In this document: positions 46,759 to 55,582 of the stretch, piece after piece
Numbering within the stretch: the stretch's first letter is position 1
Layout of the letters: the number at the start of each line of letters is the position of its first letter
Assembly (NCBI GenBank): GCA_963818645.1
Contig: CAWFTF010000007.1
Coordinates: forward strand, 85,346-149,345
Origin: Gp6-AA40 sp963818645
Lineage (GTDB): Bacteria > Acidobacteriota > Vicinamibacteria > Vicinamibacterales > UBA2999
Direction of reading: 5' to 3'
DNA: 64,000 nt
Translations under genes and position numbers: made by a program
The notes under the pieces: generated by a model
Told to the model about the DNA's origin: nothing
The model's input: the letters and a program-made list of their open reading frames with translations, nothing else
Databases searched by the model: none

Positions 46759-47799
46759 GTGTCTCTTCCGACCCTGCTGAACACGCACAACCCGCTCGCT
46801 GACGCGGCGGCGCAGCGCGAGACACTCGACGCCTTGCCCCTGGCGCGCGAGTTCGGTGAGGCGCTCGCAAGTGTCGGGCGCGCACCGCTTCGCGCCGCCG
46901 ACATTTCAGTTCTGCAGATCAACGTCGGCAAGCGCTGCAACCAGACCTGTCGCCACTGTCACGTCGATGCAGGTCCCGATCGCACCGAGGTGATGCCGCC
47001 GGACGTCGTCGAGGCGTGTCTGCGATTTCTCGACGCGAGCGATATCCCAACGGTCGACATCACGGGCGGCGCTCCTGAACTGCATCCGGCCTTTCGTGAC
47101 ATCGTGCGACGAGCGCGGGCGATGGGACGGCATGTCATGGATCGCTGCAACCTGACGATCACCCGTCTGCCGAAATACGAGGACCTGCCCGAGTTTCTCG
47201 CCGGGCACAACGTGGAGGTGGTGGCGTCGCTACCCTCGTTCGCGCCGCGTCAGACGGATGCGCAGCGAGGTGCCGGCGTGTTCGACGACTCGATTGCCGC
47301 ACTGCGCCGGTTCAACGAACTCGGCTACGGCGCCGAAGGTTCCGGGCTGCTGCTGAATCTGGTTACGAACCCGGTCGGCGCCTTCCTGCCGGCATCGCAA
47401 CCGTCGCTCGAAGCCGACTGGAAGCGCGAATTGCATCGCAAGCACGGCATCGTCTTCAATCGCCTCTACACGATCACAAACATGCCGATCAGTCGCTACC
47501 TGCAGTACCTGATCGACTCCGGAAACTTGCAGGGCTACATGGACCGCCTGGTCGCGGCATTCAATCCGTCAACGATCGACGGGCTGATGTGTCGAACGAC
47601 GTTGTCGGTGGGATGGGACGGCCGGTTGTACGACTGCGATTTCAACCAGATGATTGATCTCGGCGCGGTTGCTGATGCGCCGCAGACGATCTTCGAGGCG
47701 ACGCCCGCGGCGCTCGCGTCTCGGAAGATTGTGATCGGCCGTCATTGTTTCGGCTGCACCGCAGGAGGGGGCTCGAGCTGCGGTGGCGCGATCGCTTAA
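46759..47799 (+). CDS. arsS: ArsS-like radical SAM protein (arsenosugar biosynthesis type)
   Basis: A 346-residue radical SAM enzyme. The Fe-S cluster motif C-x3-C-x2-C lies at Cys60, Cys64 and Cys67 (CNQTCRHCHVD), with the family block DITGGAPELHPAFRD. The Cys-rich C-terminus (Cys residues in LMCRTTLSVGWDG, LYDCDFNQM, RHCFGCTAGGGSSCGG) should bind extra clusters. ArsS enzymes are proposed to build 5'-deoxyadenosyl arsenic compounds after ArsM methylation. The AhpD neighbour fits, but no arsM is in the window. The start is the GTG at 46759, directly after a heptad repeat. Confidence 0.9.
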   Translation: MSLPTLLNTHNPLADAAAQRETLDALPLAREFGEALASVGRAPLRAADISVLQINVGKRCNQTCRHCHVDAGPDRTEVMPPDVVEACLRFLDASDIPTVDITGGAPELHPAFRDIVRRARAMGRHVMDRCNLTITRLPKYEDLPEFLAGHNVEVVASLPSFAPRQTDAQRGAGVFDDSIAALRRFNELGYGAEGSGLLLNLVTNPVGAFLPASQPSLEADWKRELHRKHGIVFNRLYTITNMPISRYLQYLIDSGNLQGYMDRLVAAFNPSTIDGLMCRTTLSVGWDGRLYDCDFNQMIDLGAVADAPQTIFEATPAALASRKIVIGRHCFGCTAGGGSSCGGAIA

Positions 47800-47808
47800 C
47801 TGATACTC

Positions 47809-47893
47809 GTCAACTCCCAACTTCCAATTCCCAACGCCCAACAAGCATCTTGGGTGTTCAGATTGGCGAGTTGGAGATTGGGAGTTGGGAGTT
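47809..47893. repeat. Inverted heptad repeat, CCCAACT / TTGGGAG family (R2)
   Basis: The left arm is CAACTCC/CCAATTC-type and the right arm TTGGGAG-type, with the centre near 47855. It lies between the convergent ArsS-like and asparaginase genes. Confidence 0.93.
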
Positions 47894-47905
47894 TAACGTG
47901 CGGTC

Positions 47906-48388
47906 CTACCGCGACTCGAAGATGCCGGTCGCGGTGTTCTTCCGCACGTGGTCCCACGGGAACCACTGCCCGTTCATCGCGATGTAGATGCCCGCCGGCA
48001 GCACCTGCGCGAATGACAACGCGCTGCCAAGATTGAAGAGCCCATCCGAGCTGCCGAAGGCATAGGGAATCATCGCGCCAGTCAGCACGACCGTCTTGTC
48101 CGCGACGCCGTCTGCGAGCGCACGGGCGGTTTCCACCATCGTGTCCGTTCCATGCGTGACCACGATCTCCCGCTCCATGCACTCGGCACACCGCGTCACG
48201 ATCCGTGCGCGATCGTCATCGGTCATGTCGAGGCTGTCGATCATCATCAGCTTCTCGACCGTCAACTCCACGCGTGAGCGCCCGAGCCGAAGCATCTCCG
48301 GCACGTGGCTGTCACCAAATGACAGCCGGCCGCGGATCTCGTCGTACGTCTTGTCGAAGGTGCCGCCGGTGACGAACACGCGAATCAT
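47906..48388 (-). CDS. Short asparaginase N-terminal-domain protein
   Basis: A 160-residue protein containing only the first domain of type I/II asparaginases, usually about 330 residues. Both catalytic-triad regions are present: GGTFDK at 8-13 and THGTDTM at 78-84, with LTGAMIPYAFGSSDG after them. The C-terminal dimer domain is missing, and the end at GIFESR with a clean stop shows no frameshift tail. Stand-alone N-domain members exist in databases as asparaginase-domain proteins. It lies 3 bp after the symporter gene, so it is in the argH operon. Confidence 0.87.
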   Translation of the reverse strand: MIRVFVTGGTFDKTYDEIRGRLSFGDSHVPEMLRLGRSRVELTVEKLMMIDSLDMTDDDRARIVTRCAECMEREIVVTHGTDTMVETARALADGVADKTVVLTGAMIPYAFGSSDGLFNLGSALSFAQVLPAGIYIAMNGQWFPWDHVRKNTATGIFESR

Positions 48389-48391
48389 CGG

Positions 48392-50077
48392 TTACGACCG
48401 CTTCGTGACCAGGCTGACGGCCATCCCGACGATGACGACAACGACGGCACCGATCACGTTGTGCCAGAGAAACGCGACGCTGGTTGCGCTCGCTGCCCAG
48501 CCCACGGCCGCCATGCCAGCGAGAAGGCCGATGAACGCGCCGTTGGCCGTCGCGCGCGGGAACCCGACGGCGAGGATGAAGACTCCAAGGATCGAGCCGT
48601 AGAAGAACGAGCCGAAGCGATTGACGACCTCGATGAGAGAGCCGAGCTCGGCGGCCCACACGGCGACGACGCACGCGAACAGGCCCCAGAAGCCTGTGGC
48701 CACCCGTGACACACGCAGGAAGTGCGCATCGCTTGCCTCCGCGCGCACGAAGCGGCGATAGAAATCGATCACGGTAGCCGTCGACAGCGCCGAGAGCTCG
48801 CCAGCGATTGTGGACATCGCCGCCGCCAGAATCGCCGCGACAAGCAGGCCAGGCAGGCCGATCGGCATGTGTTCGGTGATGAACGTCGGGAACACGTAAT
48901 TCACATCGCTGTACGCCGCATCGCCGGTCGACTTGCGCACGAGCGCGATCGCCTCGTTGCGAACAGTTCGCGTCTCAGCATCCTGACGCCGGAATTCCGC
49001 CGTCGCCGCCTCTACGCTGCGTGTGTCGCCGGCTGCTTCCGCTCGAGTCATCACGCGCGCCGCCGCGGACCTCGATGCGGTGGCTCCCTCGAAACGTGAC
49101 TCGAGCGCGCGATACTCTGTCGCCTGCGGTCCATCCCGCATCTCCCGGTCGTGCACGCGATTGAACAGCATCGGCGATGGCGTATAGAGGAAGAAGAGAA
49201 ACATCAGCACGCCGACGAGCAGCACGAGCGCCTGCAGCGGAATCTTCCAGTACGCGCTCATGAGCAGCGATCCACGCGCCGCATCCACCGAGGGCGTCGT
49301 CAGGTATCGCTGCACCTGGCTCTGATCCGTTCCGAAGTACGAGCAGAAGAGAAACAGTGAGGCAATCGTGCCGGACCAGAACGTGTACTGGTTCGTGATG
49401 TCGAACGAGAAGTCGAACGTCTGCAGTCGCCCTGCGGCCCCGGCGATGCGCAACGCCGGCAGCAGCCCGACGTCATCAGGCAACCCTGCGACGAGCACGA
49501 CGACAGCCGCGACGAGACCGAAGACGATGAGCACCATCTGCTTCACGTCGGTCCAGGTGACCGCCTGGACACCGCCGAACATCGTGTAGATCGCCGTCGG
49601 CACTCCGATGAGTAGCACCGTCGTGGTCAGGTTAGTACCCAGAACGACAGACAACACGACAGCCGGCGCCGAGATCACGACGCCGAGCGACATGCTGCGC
49701 GACAGCAGGAACAGCAGGCTCGTGAACGCTCGCGTCTTCGCATCGAACCGGCGCTCGAGGTACTCGTAGGCCGTGTAGACCTTGGCGTTGTGGAAGAACG
49801 GTACGAGCGTGACCGAGAGGATGATCATCGCGATCGGCAGCGCGAAGTAGAACTGCAGGAAGCGCATGCCGTCCGCGTATCCCTGCCCTGTCGTTCCCAC
49901 CATCGTGATGGCGCTGAGCTGCGTCGCCATCACCGACAAGCCGACCGCCCACCAAGGCAGGCTGCGGCCGCCGAGGAAATAACCCTCGAGCTCATGGCTT
50001 CGCTTGGTCAATCGAAGGCCGTCCCACACGATCCAGATCAGATAGAGGGCGACGATCGCCCAGTCGACAGACGTCAC
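48392..50077 (-). CDS. Sodium:solute symporter (SSS family)
   Basis: A 561-residue protein with about 13-14 transmembrane helices. The SSS blocks include GRSLPWWAVGLSVMATQLSA, YADGMRFLQFYFALPIAM and AAAMSTIAGELSALSTATV, the last with the Ser/Thr Na+ site region. A long charged cytoplasmic loop at about 310-390 is unusual. The GTG start at 50077 overlaps the stop of the 30-residue membrane peptide as GTGA. The substrate is unknown; amino acid or N-acyl compound is plausible beside argH and asparaginase. Confidence 0.92.
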   Translation of the reverse strand: MTSVDWAIVALYLIWIVWDGLRLTKRSHELEGYFLGGRSLPWWAVGLSVMATQLSAITMVGTTGQGYADGMRFLQFYFALPIAMIILSVTLVPFFHNAKVYTAYEYLERRFDAKTRAFTSLLFLLSRSMSLGVVISAPAVVLSVVLGTNLTTTVLLIGVPTAIYTMFGGVQAVTWTDVKQMVLIVFGLVAAVVVLVAGLPDDVGLLPALRIAGAAGRLQTFDFSFDITNQYTFWSGTIASLFLFCSYFGTDQSQVQRYLTTPSVDAARGSLLMSAYWKIPLQALVLLVGVLMFLFFLYTPSPMLFNRVHDREMRDGPQATEYRALESRFEGATASRSAAARVMTRAEAAGDTRSVEAATAEFRRQDAETRTVRNEAIALVRKSTGDAAYSDVNYVFPTFITEHMPIGLPGLLVAAILAAAMSTIAGELSALSTATVIDFYRRFVRAEASDAHFLRVSRVATGFWGLFACVVAVWAAELGSLIEVVNRFGSFFYGSILGVFILAVGFPRATANGAFIGLLAGMAAVGWAASATSVAFLWHNVIGAVVVVIVGMAVSLVTKRS

Positions 50078-50166
50078 GAGAACAGTTCCTGGAAGATGTA
50101 GAGCGCCGCGAGCACACCCACCCAGACGATGAGGACTCGGACGTATTGGCGTTGGATGTGGGTCAC
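50074..50166 (-). CDS. 30-residue single-helix membrane microprotein
   Basis: GTG start at 50166, TGA stop at 50074-50076, product 30 residues. A short basic head (THIQRQYVR) precedes one hydrophobic helix (VLIVWVGVLAALYIF) and ends QELFS. Its GTG overlaps the argH TGA as GTGA, and its own TGA overlaps the symporter GTG as GTGA, so it is locked between the two by translational coupling. That is strong evidence it is expressed. It is probably inserted in the inner membrane beside the symporter. No family recognised. Confidence 0.72.
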   Translation of the reverse strand: MTHIQRQYVRVLIVWVGVLAALYIFQELFS

Positions 50167-51617
50167 AGACTGAGGCTCCTCGCGCGCAGGCGTTCCTCGG
50201 CTGCTGTCGCCGCGGCGCGTGCCCGTGTCAGCCAGGCACGGTCAGCGTCGAGAGCAGCGCCAGCCTGTTCCAGAGCGCGCGAGGTCTCGATCGGTGAGGG
50301 CCCACCCAGTGTCCGGCGCACGTCCACGAAGTGCCGCGGACTCATGATCTGTGACAGTTCCGCTGCGGTGAGCTCCAGCGGTGCACCGAGGGCGTCTCGT
50401 GTGATGTCCCGTAGCATCGCCGCGACCGCTGCAGGATCGTTGAGCCGGCACGAACCACTCAGCCGCCCCGCGATCGCGTGTGCAGTCCTGAACGGCACGC
50501 CGTGCTCGCGGACGAGAGAATCTGCCAGCTCGGTCAACGTGGTGCCGCCATCTGCCGCGCGCGCTTCCATGCGGGCGACATCGAACTCCGCGTCACGAAT
50601 CGCCGCGGCCACAAGCGTCACCGCACGCGCCGCATCGCGGAACATTCCAGCCACGAGCGGCTGCAGATCGTCTTCGGTATCGACGATGTCGCCGAATGGC
50701 GTGTTGTGCACGCTCATCATGATCGCCGACACCTGACCGAGCGCTTTACTTCCAATGGCGCGCGCGTGCTCGAGCGCCACCGGGTTGCGCTTCTGCGGCA
50801 TGATCGTGCTCGACTGCACGAAGCCCTCGCCGAGTCGCAGATAGCCAAACTCCACCGTGCACCACAGAAGCAGGTCCTGGACGAATCGGCCAAGGCCCGT
50901 CGTCAGCACCGCTGTCGCCGAGGCGCTCTCGAGCAGATAGTCCACGGTTGCGATGCTGCCGTAGGTATTGCCGGTCGGCCCGTCGAATCCGAGCAGATCG
51001 CTTGTCAGTTCCCGATCGATGGGAAAACCAGTCCCTGTGATGGCGCACGAGCCGAGCGGGCAGCGATTCGTCGACGCATACGCCGCGCGAAGACGGACCA
51101 CATCGCGCTCGAGTTGCTCGATGACGCCGAGCAGATAGTGCGCGAGCGTCGTCGGTTGCGCGGGCTGGGTGTGCGTGTGCGCGGCGAACAGCGTCTCGCG
51201 GTGCTTCCCGGCGTGCGCGATGAGCACTTCTCGAAGGTCTAGGCCTGCATCGATCACACGGAGGATGAACTCCCGCTGCCTCATCCGGTACATCGTCATG
51301 TCGATGTCGTTGCGGCTGCGCGCGGTGTGAAGTCGGCCGGCGACGTCCTCGCCACACGCCTCGACGAGAATGCGCTCGACATGTGAAAAGAGATCCTCGC
51401 AGCTTTCGTCGTACGGCGTCTCGCGGATGGCGGTGACGGAGATCGAATCGAGCGCGTCACGAATCGCGCGCGCGTGTGCTGTCTCGACGATGCCGCGGCT
51501 GGCGAGCATGGCGAGGTGGGCGTAATGGATGGAGATCAGCGGTGACAGGAAGAGCGCCTTCGCGTCCTCGAAGTTCTCGTTGAGGACTTGAGAGACGTAC
51601 TCCGGATCGAACCGCAT
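50163..51617 (-). CDS. argH: Argininosuccinate lyase
   Basis: A 484-residue fumarase/aspartase-superfamily enzyme. HTARSRND is at 97-104 (substrate contact), THTQPAQPTTLAHY with a catalytic-type His is near 148-160, and the signature loop SSTIMPQKRNP is at 269-279. It cleaves argininosuccinate to arginine and fumarate, the last step of arginine synthesis. It heads an operon with the microprotein, the symporter and the short asparaginase, so the operon may connect amino-acid uptake and breakdown. Other arg genes are not near. Confidence 0.95.
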   Translation of the reverse strand: MRFDPEYVSQVLNENFEDAKALFLSPLISIHYAHLAMLASRGIVETAHARAIRDALDSISVTAIRETPYDESCEDLFSHVERILVEACGEDVAGRLHTARSRNDIDMTMYRMRQREFILRVIDAGLDLREVLIAHAGKHRETLFAAHTHTQPAQPTTLAHYLLGVIEQLERDVVRLRAAYASTNRCPLGSCAITGTGFPIDRELTSDLLGFDGPTGNTYGSIATVDYLLESASATAVLTTGLGRFVQDLLLWCTVEFGYLRLGEGFVQSSTIMPQKRNPVALEHARAIGSKALGQVSAIMMSVHNTPFGDIVDTEDDLQPLVAGMFRDAARAVTLVAAAIRDAEFDVARMEARAADGGTTLTELADSLVREHGVPFRTAHAIAGRLSGSCRLNDPAAVAAMLRDITRDALGAPLELTAAELSQIMSPRHFVDVRRTLGGPSPIETSRALEQAGAALDADRAWLTRARAAATAAEERLRARSLSL

Positions 51618-51633
51618 GCGCCGAGTATATCTG

Positions 51634-51652
51634 GACGGTTGGTGGTTGGTGG
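51634..51652. repeat. Short heptad repeat, GGTTGGT family (R2)
   Basis: GGTTGGT-GGTTGGT-GGCTAGG stands directly at the 3' end of the DUF5916 gene, whose stop codon it almost contains, and 15 bp from the argH start. Confidence 0.75.
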
Positions 51653-54202
51653 CTAGGGGTTCATCCAGTAGGCGAACTTGATGAGGAGTGTGTTGCTCGC
51701 GGGCGTGGAGAAGAGTGACGAGTAGTCGCGGCCGACCTCGAAACGTCCGGGCTCTCCCTGCCCTTCGCGCCCCTGCTGCCAGACGACGAACATCGCAGAC
51801 CCGGGCCGGTACTCCCAGCGCAGCACATTTGTCGTGCGGAAGGACAGGACGTTGAAGTCGGCATTGCTGGCGTACGCGTACGGGGCGTAGCGGTCCTCGT
51901 AACGCTCGGCGCGGCCGTCGACGAGTTCCTTGTAGTTCACGTAGTGTCCCGCGCTCACGAACGGTTGACCGTAGATCTGGAGCGACACGGTCGGCGTCAC
52001 CGTATAGTTGACGCGCAGCGTGAGTGAGTGCGTCTCCTGCTCGAGTCGACCGAAGACGTAGTGTTTTCCCCCTCCGTCGAATGCTTCAGCAACCCATTGT
52101 GCGTCGTTGATGTTGTTGCTGTAGCGAAAGCCAACCTCCGTCGAGAACGAGGGGACCGGGCGGATCACGACCATTGGTTCCAACTCGTAGAAACGCCCGG
52201 GTCCAGTGCCTCCAAAAGCCGAATTCCACTTGAGACTCAGGGCACGCCGGTCGTTCGTGTTGACCCATTGCCAACTGGTGTAGCCGGGTTCGTTGTAGCC
52301 ACCGGGGCCGCCACGCGTCAGGCGATCATCGAAGGTGCGCGCGTTCATGTTGATGCCGCCGCCAGCGCGCCACAGGTTCTGGAACTCCCAGTTCGCGTTG
52401 ACGTTCCCGCCGGTCTCCAGCCGGTCGCCGGCATAGTTGAACGCCGTCCACTGGTTGAAGTTGAGAAACCTGTTCCTCGTGTACTTCCCGGGCGTCTGCC
52501 GGCGGAACTGGAACCAGCTGTTCTGCGTGATGATGTCGGCGCGCTGCTGGAAGCCCAGATCGTTGACGTCGAAGCCGGGCGACTTGTACACGACGTTGAC
52601 GTTCATCCGCGTGTGCTCGCCGGCGATTTTGCCGAACGACGCCATCCCGGAGTGACCTTGCAGCGTCTCGGCGAACGGATCCACTTCGACGTGATCCGCG
52701 TCGGGCCGCTGGAAGCTGTGCACGTTGTTCCGCTGGAGGGCGTCGATCGCCAACGGAGAGCCGTTGACGCTGCTGCCGGCCCAATAACCGTTGAGGCCCC
52801 AGCGCTTTCCGATTCGCCAGTCGTAGTCGATACCACCAGTGACTGCGCTCTCCGGCAGAAACGCCACGCTCTCCTTCAGATCGCGGTGTGTCGTCGTGAA
52901 GATGAAGCCGAGCGACGACTGATCGGAGAACTCGCGCCGTACCCGCGAGACGGAGTAGAGCGTGGCCGGCTCGATGACCTCACTCCGGCGCAGAGACCCG
53001 AATGCGATGTCGGCGTTTTCCTCCTGCGTCGCCGCCGCGAGCACGCCGACGGAGAAGTCGCGCACGCGTCCAGTCAACTTGGACGCACCCAGAATCGTCG
53101 TCTGCACCGGGTGGACCATGAACTCGTCGGAGCCGATCGTTGGGGCACCACGAGGAGCACGGCCGATTCGACGCGAGTAGAACAGACTGCAGTCGCGGCA
53201 CTCGAACTGATACGTGCCGGATCCTTCGATGAAGAACGGCCGTTTCTCGGAAAAAAAGGTTTCGAACGCGCTGAGGTTGACGACAGCCGGATCGGCCTCG
53301 ACCTGACCAAAGTCCGGGTTGATGGTGCTGGTCAGGTTCAGCGCGGGCGTGACCGCGTACTTGATGTCCACACCAACCGACATATCGTGGTCCGGACTGT
53401 TTTGCAGTGGGTTTCCTGCGTCCAGTGGCGTCGTGCCGATTTCGCCGACGACGTACGGAACGAGCTCGAGCCGCTTCGACGCGCGCCCGATCGTCACGCC
53501 ACTCAAGTCGCCGAACGACGAGACGAATCCGCTCGCGTTCTTTGACAGGAGCGGCCACGTGGTGGTCTCGTTCAAGCGGGCGACGCTTCGCATCACCGCG
53601 AAGCCCAGTACGCCGTCGCCGCCGCGGCTGAAACGAAGCTGCGAAAACGGAATGCGGAACTCCGCGCACCAGCCGTCCTTGTCGCGTCGCGAGACCACGT
53701 CCCAGACGGCATCCCAGCTGTCGTCGTTGTTCGAATCGTTGAACCAGTACGTATCCTGCTTGACGCCAACCGGGTTCACCCCGAACTGATACGCCGTCCG
53801 ACGATCGTGATACGAGTCGATCAGCACGTGGACCCAGTCCGACGACGACTCCGCATCGCGCCGGGTGAGGAAGCCCATGATGCGATCGGGTTCGGAATCA
53901 AACGCATGCACCGCTACGTAGATTGCCGTAGCATCAAATGCCACACGCGCCTCCGTACGCATCGTCCCCGGCGCGCCCTCGAGCGGCTCGCGTTGAACGA
54001 ATGCGGTGATGGGGGTCGCCTGCGACCAGGCGGGATCGCTCAGGTCTCCATCGAGAACGATGGCGACAGTCCCTTCGTGGATACGGATGGCGGACATCTG
54101 CGCGACCGGCCCTTGCGCAAAGGCCGCCGTCCACACGCCCATTACCGCCACTACGACGACTGGGAGTACGAGCCTAGTGGACACGCCTCTCCACAGCAGC
54201 AT
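51653..54202 (-). CDS. DUF5916-type outer-membrane protein with CBM9-like N-terminal domain
   Basis: An 849-residue protein with a signal peptide (to about residue 30, ending AFAQG). The CBM9-like domain (IVLDGDLSDPAWSQATPITAF, IYVAVHAFDSEPDRI) spans about 40-230, and a long beta-barrel follows with ETFFSEKRPFFIEGSGTYQF and NFNQWTAFNYAGDRLETGG. It ends in an aromatic-rich strand suited to outer-membrane insertion. A pair of Cys (CRDCSLFYSRR) is typical of this family. An ATG at 54202 is preferred to the earlier in-frame ATG at 54304. Probably surface-linked polysaccharide or protein handling. Confidence 0.87.
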   Translation of the reverse strand: MLLWRGVSTRLVLPVVVVAVMGVWTAAFAQGPVAQMSAIRIHEGTVAIVLDGDLSDPAWSQATPITAFVQREPLEGAPGTMRTEARVAFDATAIYVAVHAFDSEPDRIMGFLTRRDAESSSDWVHVLIDSYHDRRTAYQFGVNPVGVKQDTYWFNDSNNDDSWDAVWDVVSRRDKDGWCAEFRIPFSQLRFSRGGDGVLGFAVMRSVARLNETTTWPLLSKNASGFVSSFGDLSGVTIGRASKRLELVPYVVGEIGTTPLDAGNPLQNSPDHDMSVGVDIKYAVTPALNLTSTINPDFGQVEADPAVVNLSAFETFFSEKRPFFIEGSGTYQFECRDCSLFYSRRIGRAPRGAPTIGSDEFMVHPVQTTILGASKLTGRVRDFSVGVLAAATQEENADIAFGSLRRSEVIEPATLYSVSRVRREFSDQSSLGFIFTTTHRDLKESVAFLPESAVTGGIDYDWRIGKRWGLNGYWAGSSVNGSPLAIDALQRNNVHSFQRPDADHVEVDPFAETLQGHSGMASFGKIAGEHTRMNVNVVYKSPGFDVNDLGFQQRADIITQNSWFQFRRQTPGKYTRNRFLNFNQWTAFNYAGDRLETGGNVNANWEFQNLWRAGGGINMNARTFDDRLTRGGPGGYNEPGYTSWQWVNTNDRRALSLKWNSAFGGTGPGRFYELEPMVVIRPVPSFSTEVGFRYSNNINDAQWVAEAFDGGGKHYVFGRLEQETHSLTLRVNYTVTPTVSLQIYGQPFVSAGHYVNYKELVDGRAERYEDRYAPYAYASNADFNVLSFRTTNVLRWEYRPGSAMFVVWQQGREGQGEPGRFEVGRDYSSLFSTPASNTLLIKFAYWMNP

Positions 54203-54260
54203 AAGACGCAGTTGAACGACGCCTGGTTGACCGGCGGACTGAAGAAACCCGGATCTGGAT

Positions 54261-55433
54261 CTACGCTGCAGCCGTTCGCATCGTCGCCGGGGCAGCTGTC
54301 CCATGCACAGACGGTTCCCACCTGGAAACGACGTAGCGCACGAAGTCTGCCGTCAGCAGAGCTTGCAATACCTGCGGGCCAAGATGCAGGCCGGCATCGA
54401 GGACAGACGCGGTTAATTGCTGCGCAATTGCGTCCTCAATCCACAGTCGGCTGATGACGGCGCCGTGATGCGCGATTCCGACGGTGCCCAGCGGCTCCCC
54501 TGACCAACTGACGCAGAGGCGCACACGATCGTACGTCGACGCGTCCGAAATTGGGACGACGCCTTCCCGCAGATCGACAGCGCAATCAAGTGTGCGCACC
54601 GCTCCACGGTTCGAGGGACGCGAGGTCGGAGTCACCGTCATCGTTCGAACGAGCGCCGCCGGCTCCCACACACGGGTGTACCTCAATGGGGTAGGCCCGC
54701 CCGGCCGCCAATACGCCACATTGGAGCTGGCTCGCTCCAACGCACGCTGCGTGGCCCCGTCGACCGACTCGTAGTCTTCGCGCACTCGCCACCAGTGACG
54801 GCAGAACGGTGCACCGGCCGGCAGCGTCGGCCTGAAGGGACGACGGAGCTGCTGCGGGATCGTGAGCCCGCTCACCGTCATGACTTCTGGATCTGAAAGA
54901 AACACGTGGACCAGCGCAGTCACCCAGTGCCGATCGACAACGGCGTCACCATCGGTAACAGCAAGGATGTCTCCGCGGCATTCGGCAATCGCGCGACGCG
55001 AGGTCATTCCAGGACCGGGTGCGCTCGTGTATCTGATTTGCGGATAGCGCTCACGAACGAGCGCTTCAACGTGTTTGCGATCCTCAGATGCATCGACGAG
55101 GACGAGATCGAGCGATGGGTAATCGAGACGCAACAATGAGTCGAGGCACGGTTGCAGACGGCTCGCATCGGTTCGACTCCGAACAGCGACCGTCACGAGC
55201 GGTCCGGACACAGATGACGATGCCGGCGTCTGCATGAGCGTAGTGGCGTCCGGTATCCGTAGCGGACGGCCGCTCTGAATCGCGCGCTCCGCGAGCGGCA
55301 GTGCGCAAGTCCAGGCATGCTGGCCAACAAACTGGCGAACCAGCGAGCCGCCGTCGAGACGGCCATCCGCCACCCGCCCGACACCCCAGCCGAGCGGACG
55401 TCCGTGCAGCCGGAAGAGGACAAGGGCAGACAA
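54261..55433 (-). CDS. Glycosyltransferase family 2-like protein
   Basis: A 390-residue protein. A roughly 70-residue N-terminal extension precedes a GT-A fold with VTVAVRSRTDASRLQPCLDS, LVLVDASED and TDGDAVVDRHWV, the Asp-x-Asp for the metal-nucleotide. A further basic, Trp-rich region (FCRHWWRVREDYESVDG) may hold the acceptor site. It probably transfers a sugar in surface glycan synthesis; donor and acceptor unknown. No transmembrane segment. Single gene between DUF5916 and M61 genes. Confidence 0.83.
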   Translation of the reverse strand: MSALVLFRLHGRPLGWGVGRVADGRLDGGSLVRQFVGQHAWTCALPLAERAIQSGRPLRIPDATTLMQTPASSSVSGPLVTVAVRSRTDASRLQPCLDSLLRLDYPSLDLVLVDASEDRKHVEALVRERYPQIRYTSAPGPGMTSRRAIAECRGDILAVTDGDAVVDRHWVTALVHVFLSDPEVMTVSGLTIPQQLRRPFRPTLPAGAPFCRHWWRVREDYESVDGATQRALERASSNVAYWRPGGPTPLRYTRVWEPAALVRTMTVTPTSRPSNRGAVRTLDCAVDLREGVVPISDASTYDRVRLCVSWSGEPLGTVGIAHHGAVISRLWIEDAIAQQLTASVLDAGLHLGPQVLQALLTADFVRYVVSRWEPSVHGTAAPATMRTAAA

Positions 55434-55582
55434 TGCGTCCGGGTACCGCTAACTCACTCGGTTTTCTGGTTATCTCGAAATCAATGACTGCGGTGCCTGC
55501 TGACATCCCCACGTCTCGTCTCCAGGGTGGGGTTCAGTGCAAGAGCGATACCGCGAGACAGGGGCCAAAAAGAGCCTGGTGG

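Noticed and set aside
52028..53545. A 505-codon open frame antisense to the DUF5916 gene
   Set aside because: Arg/Val/Glu-rich composition typical of antisense frames in GC-rich DNA; the other strand has a clear exported barrel protein.
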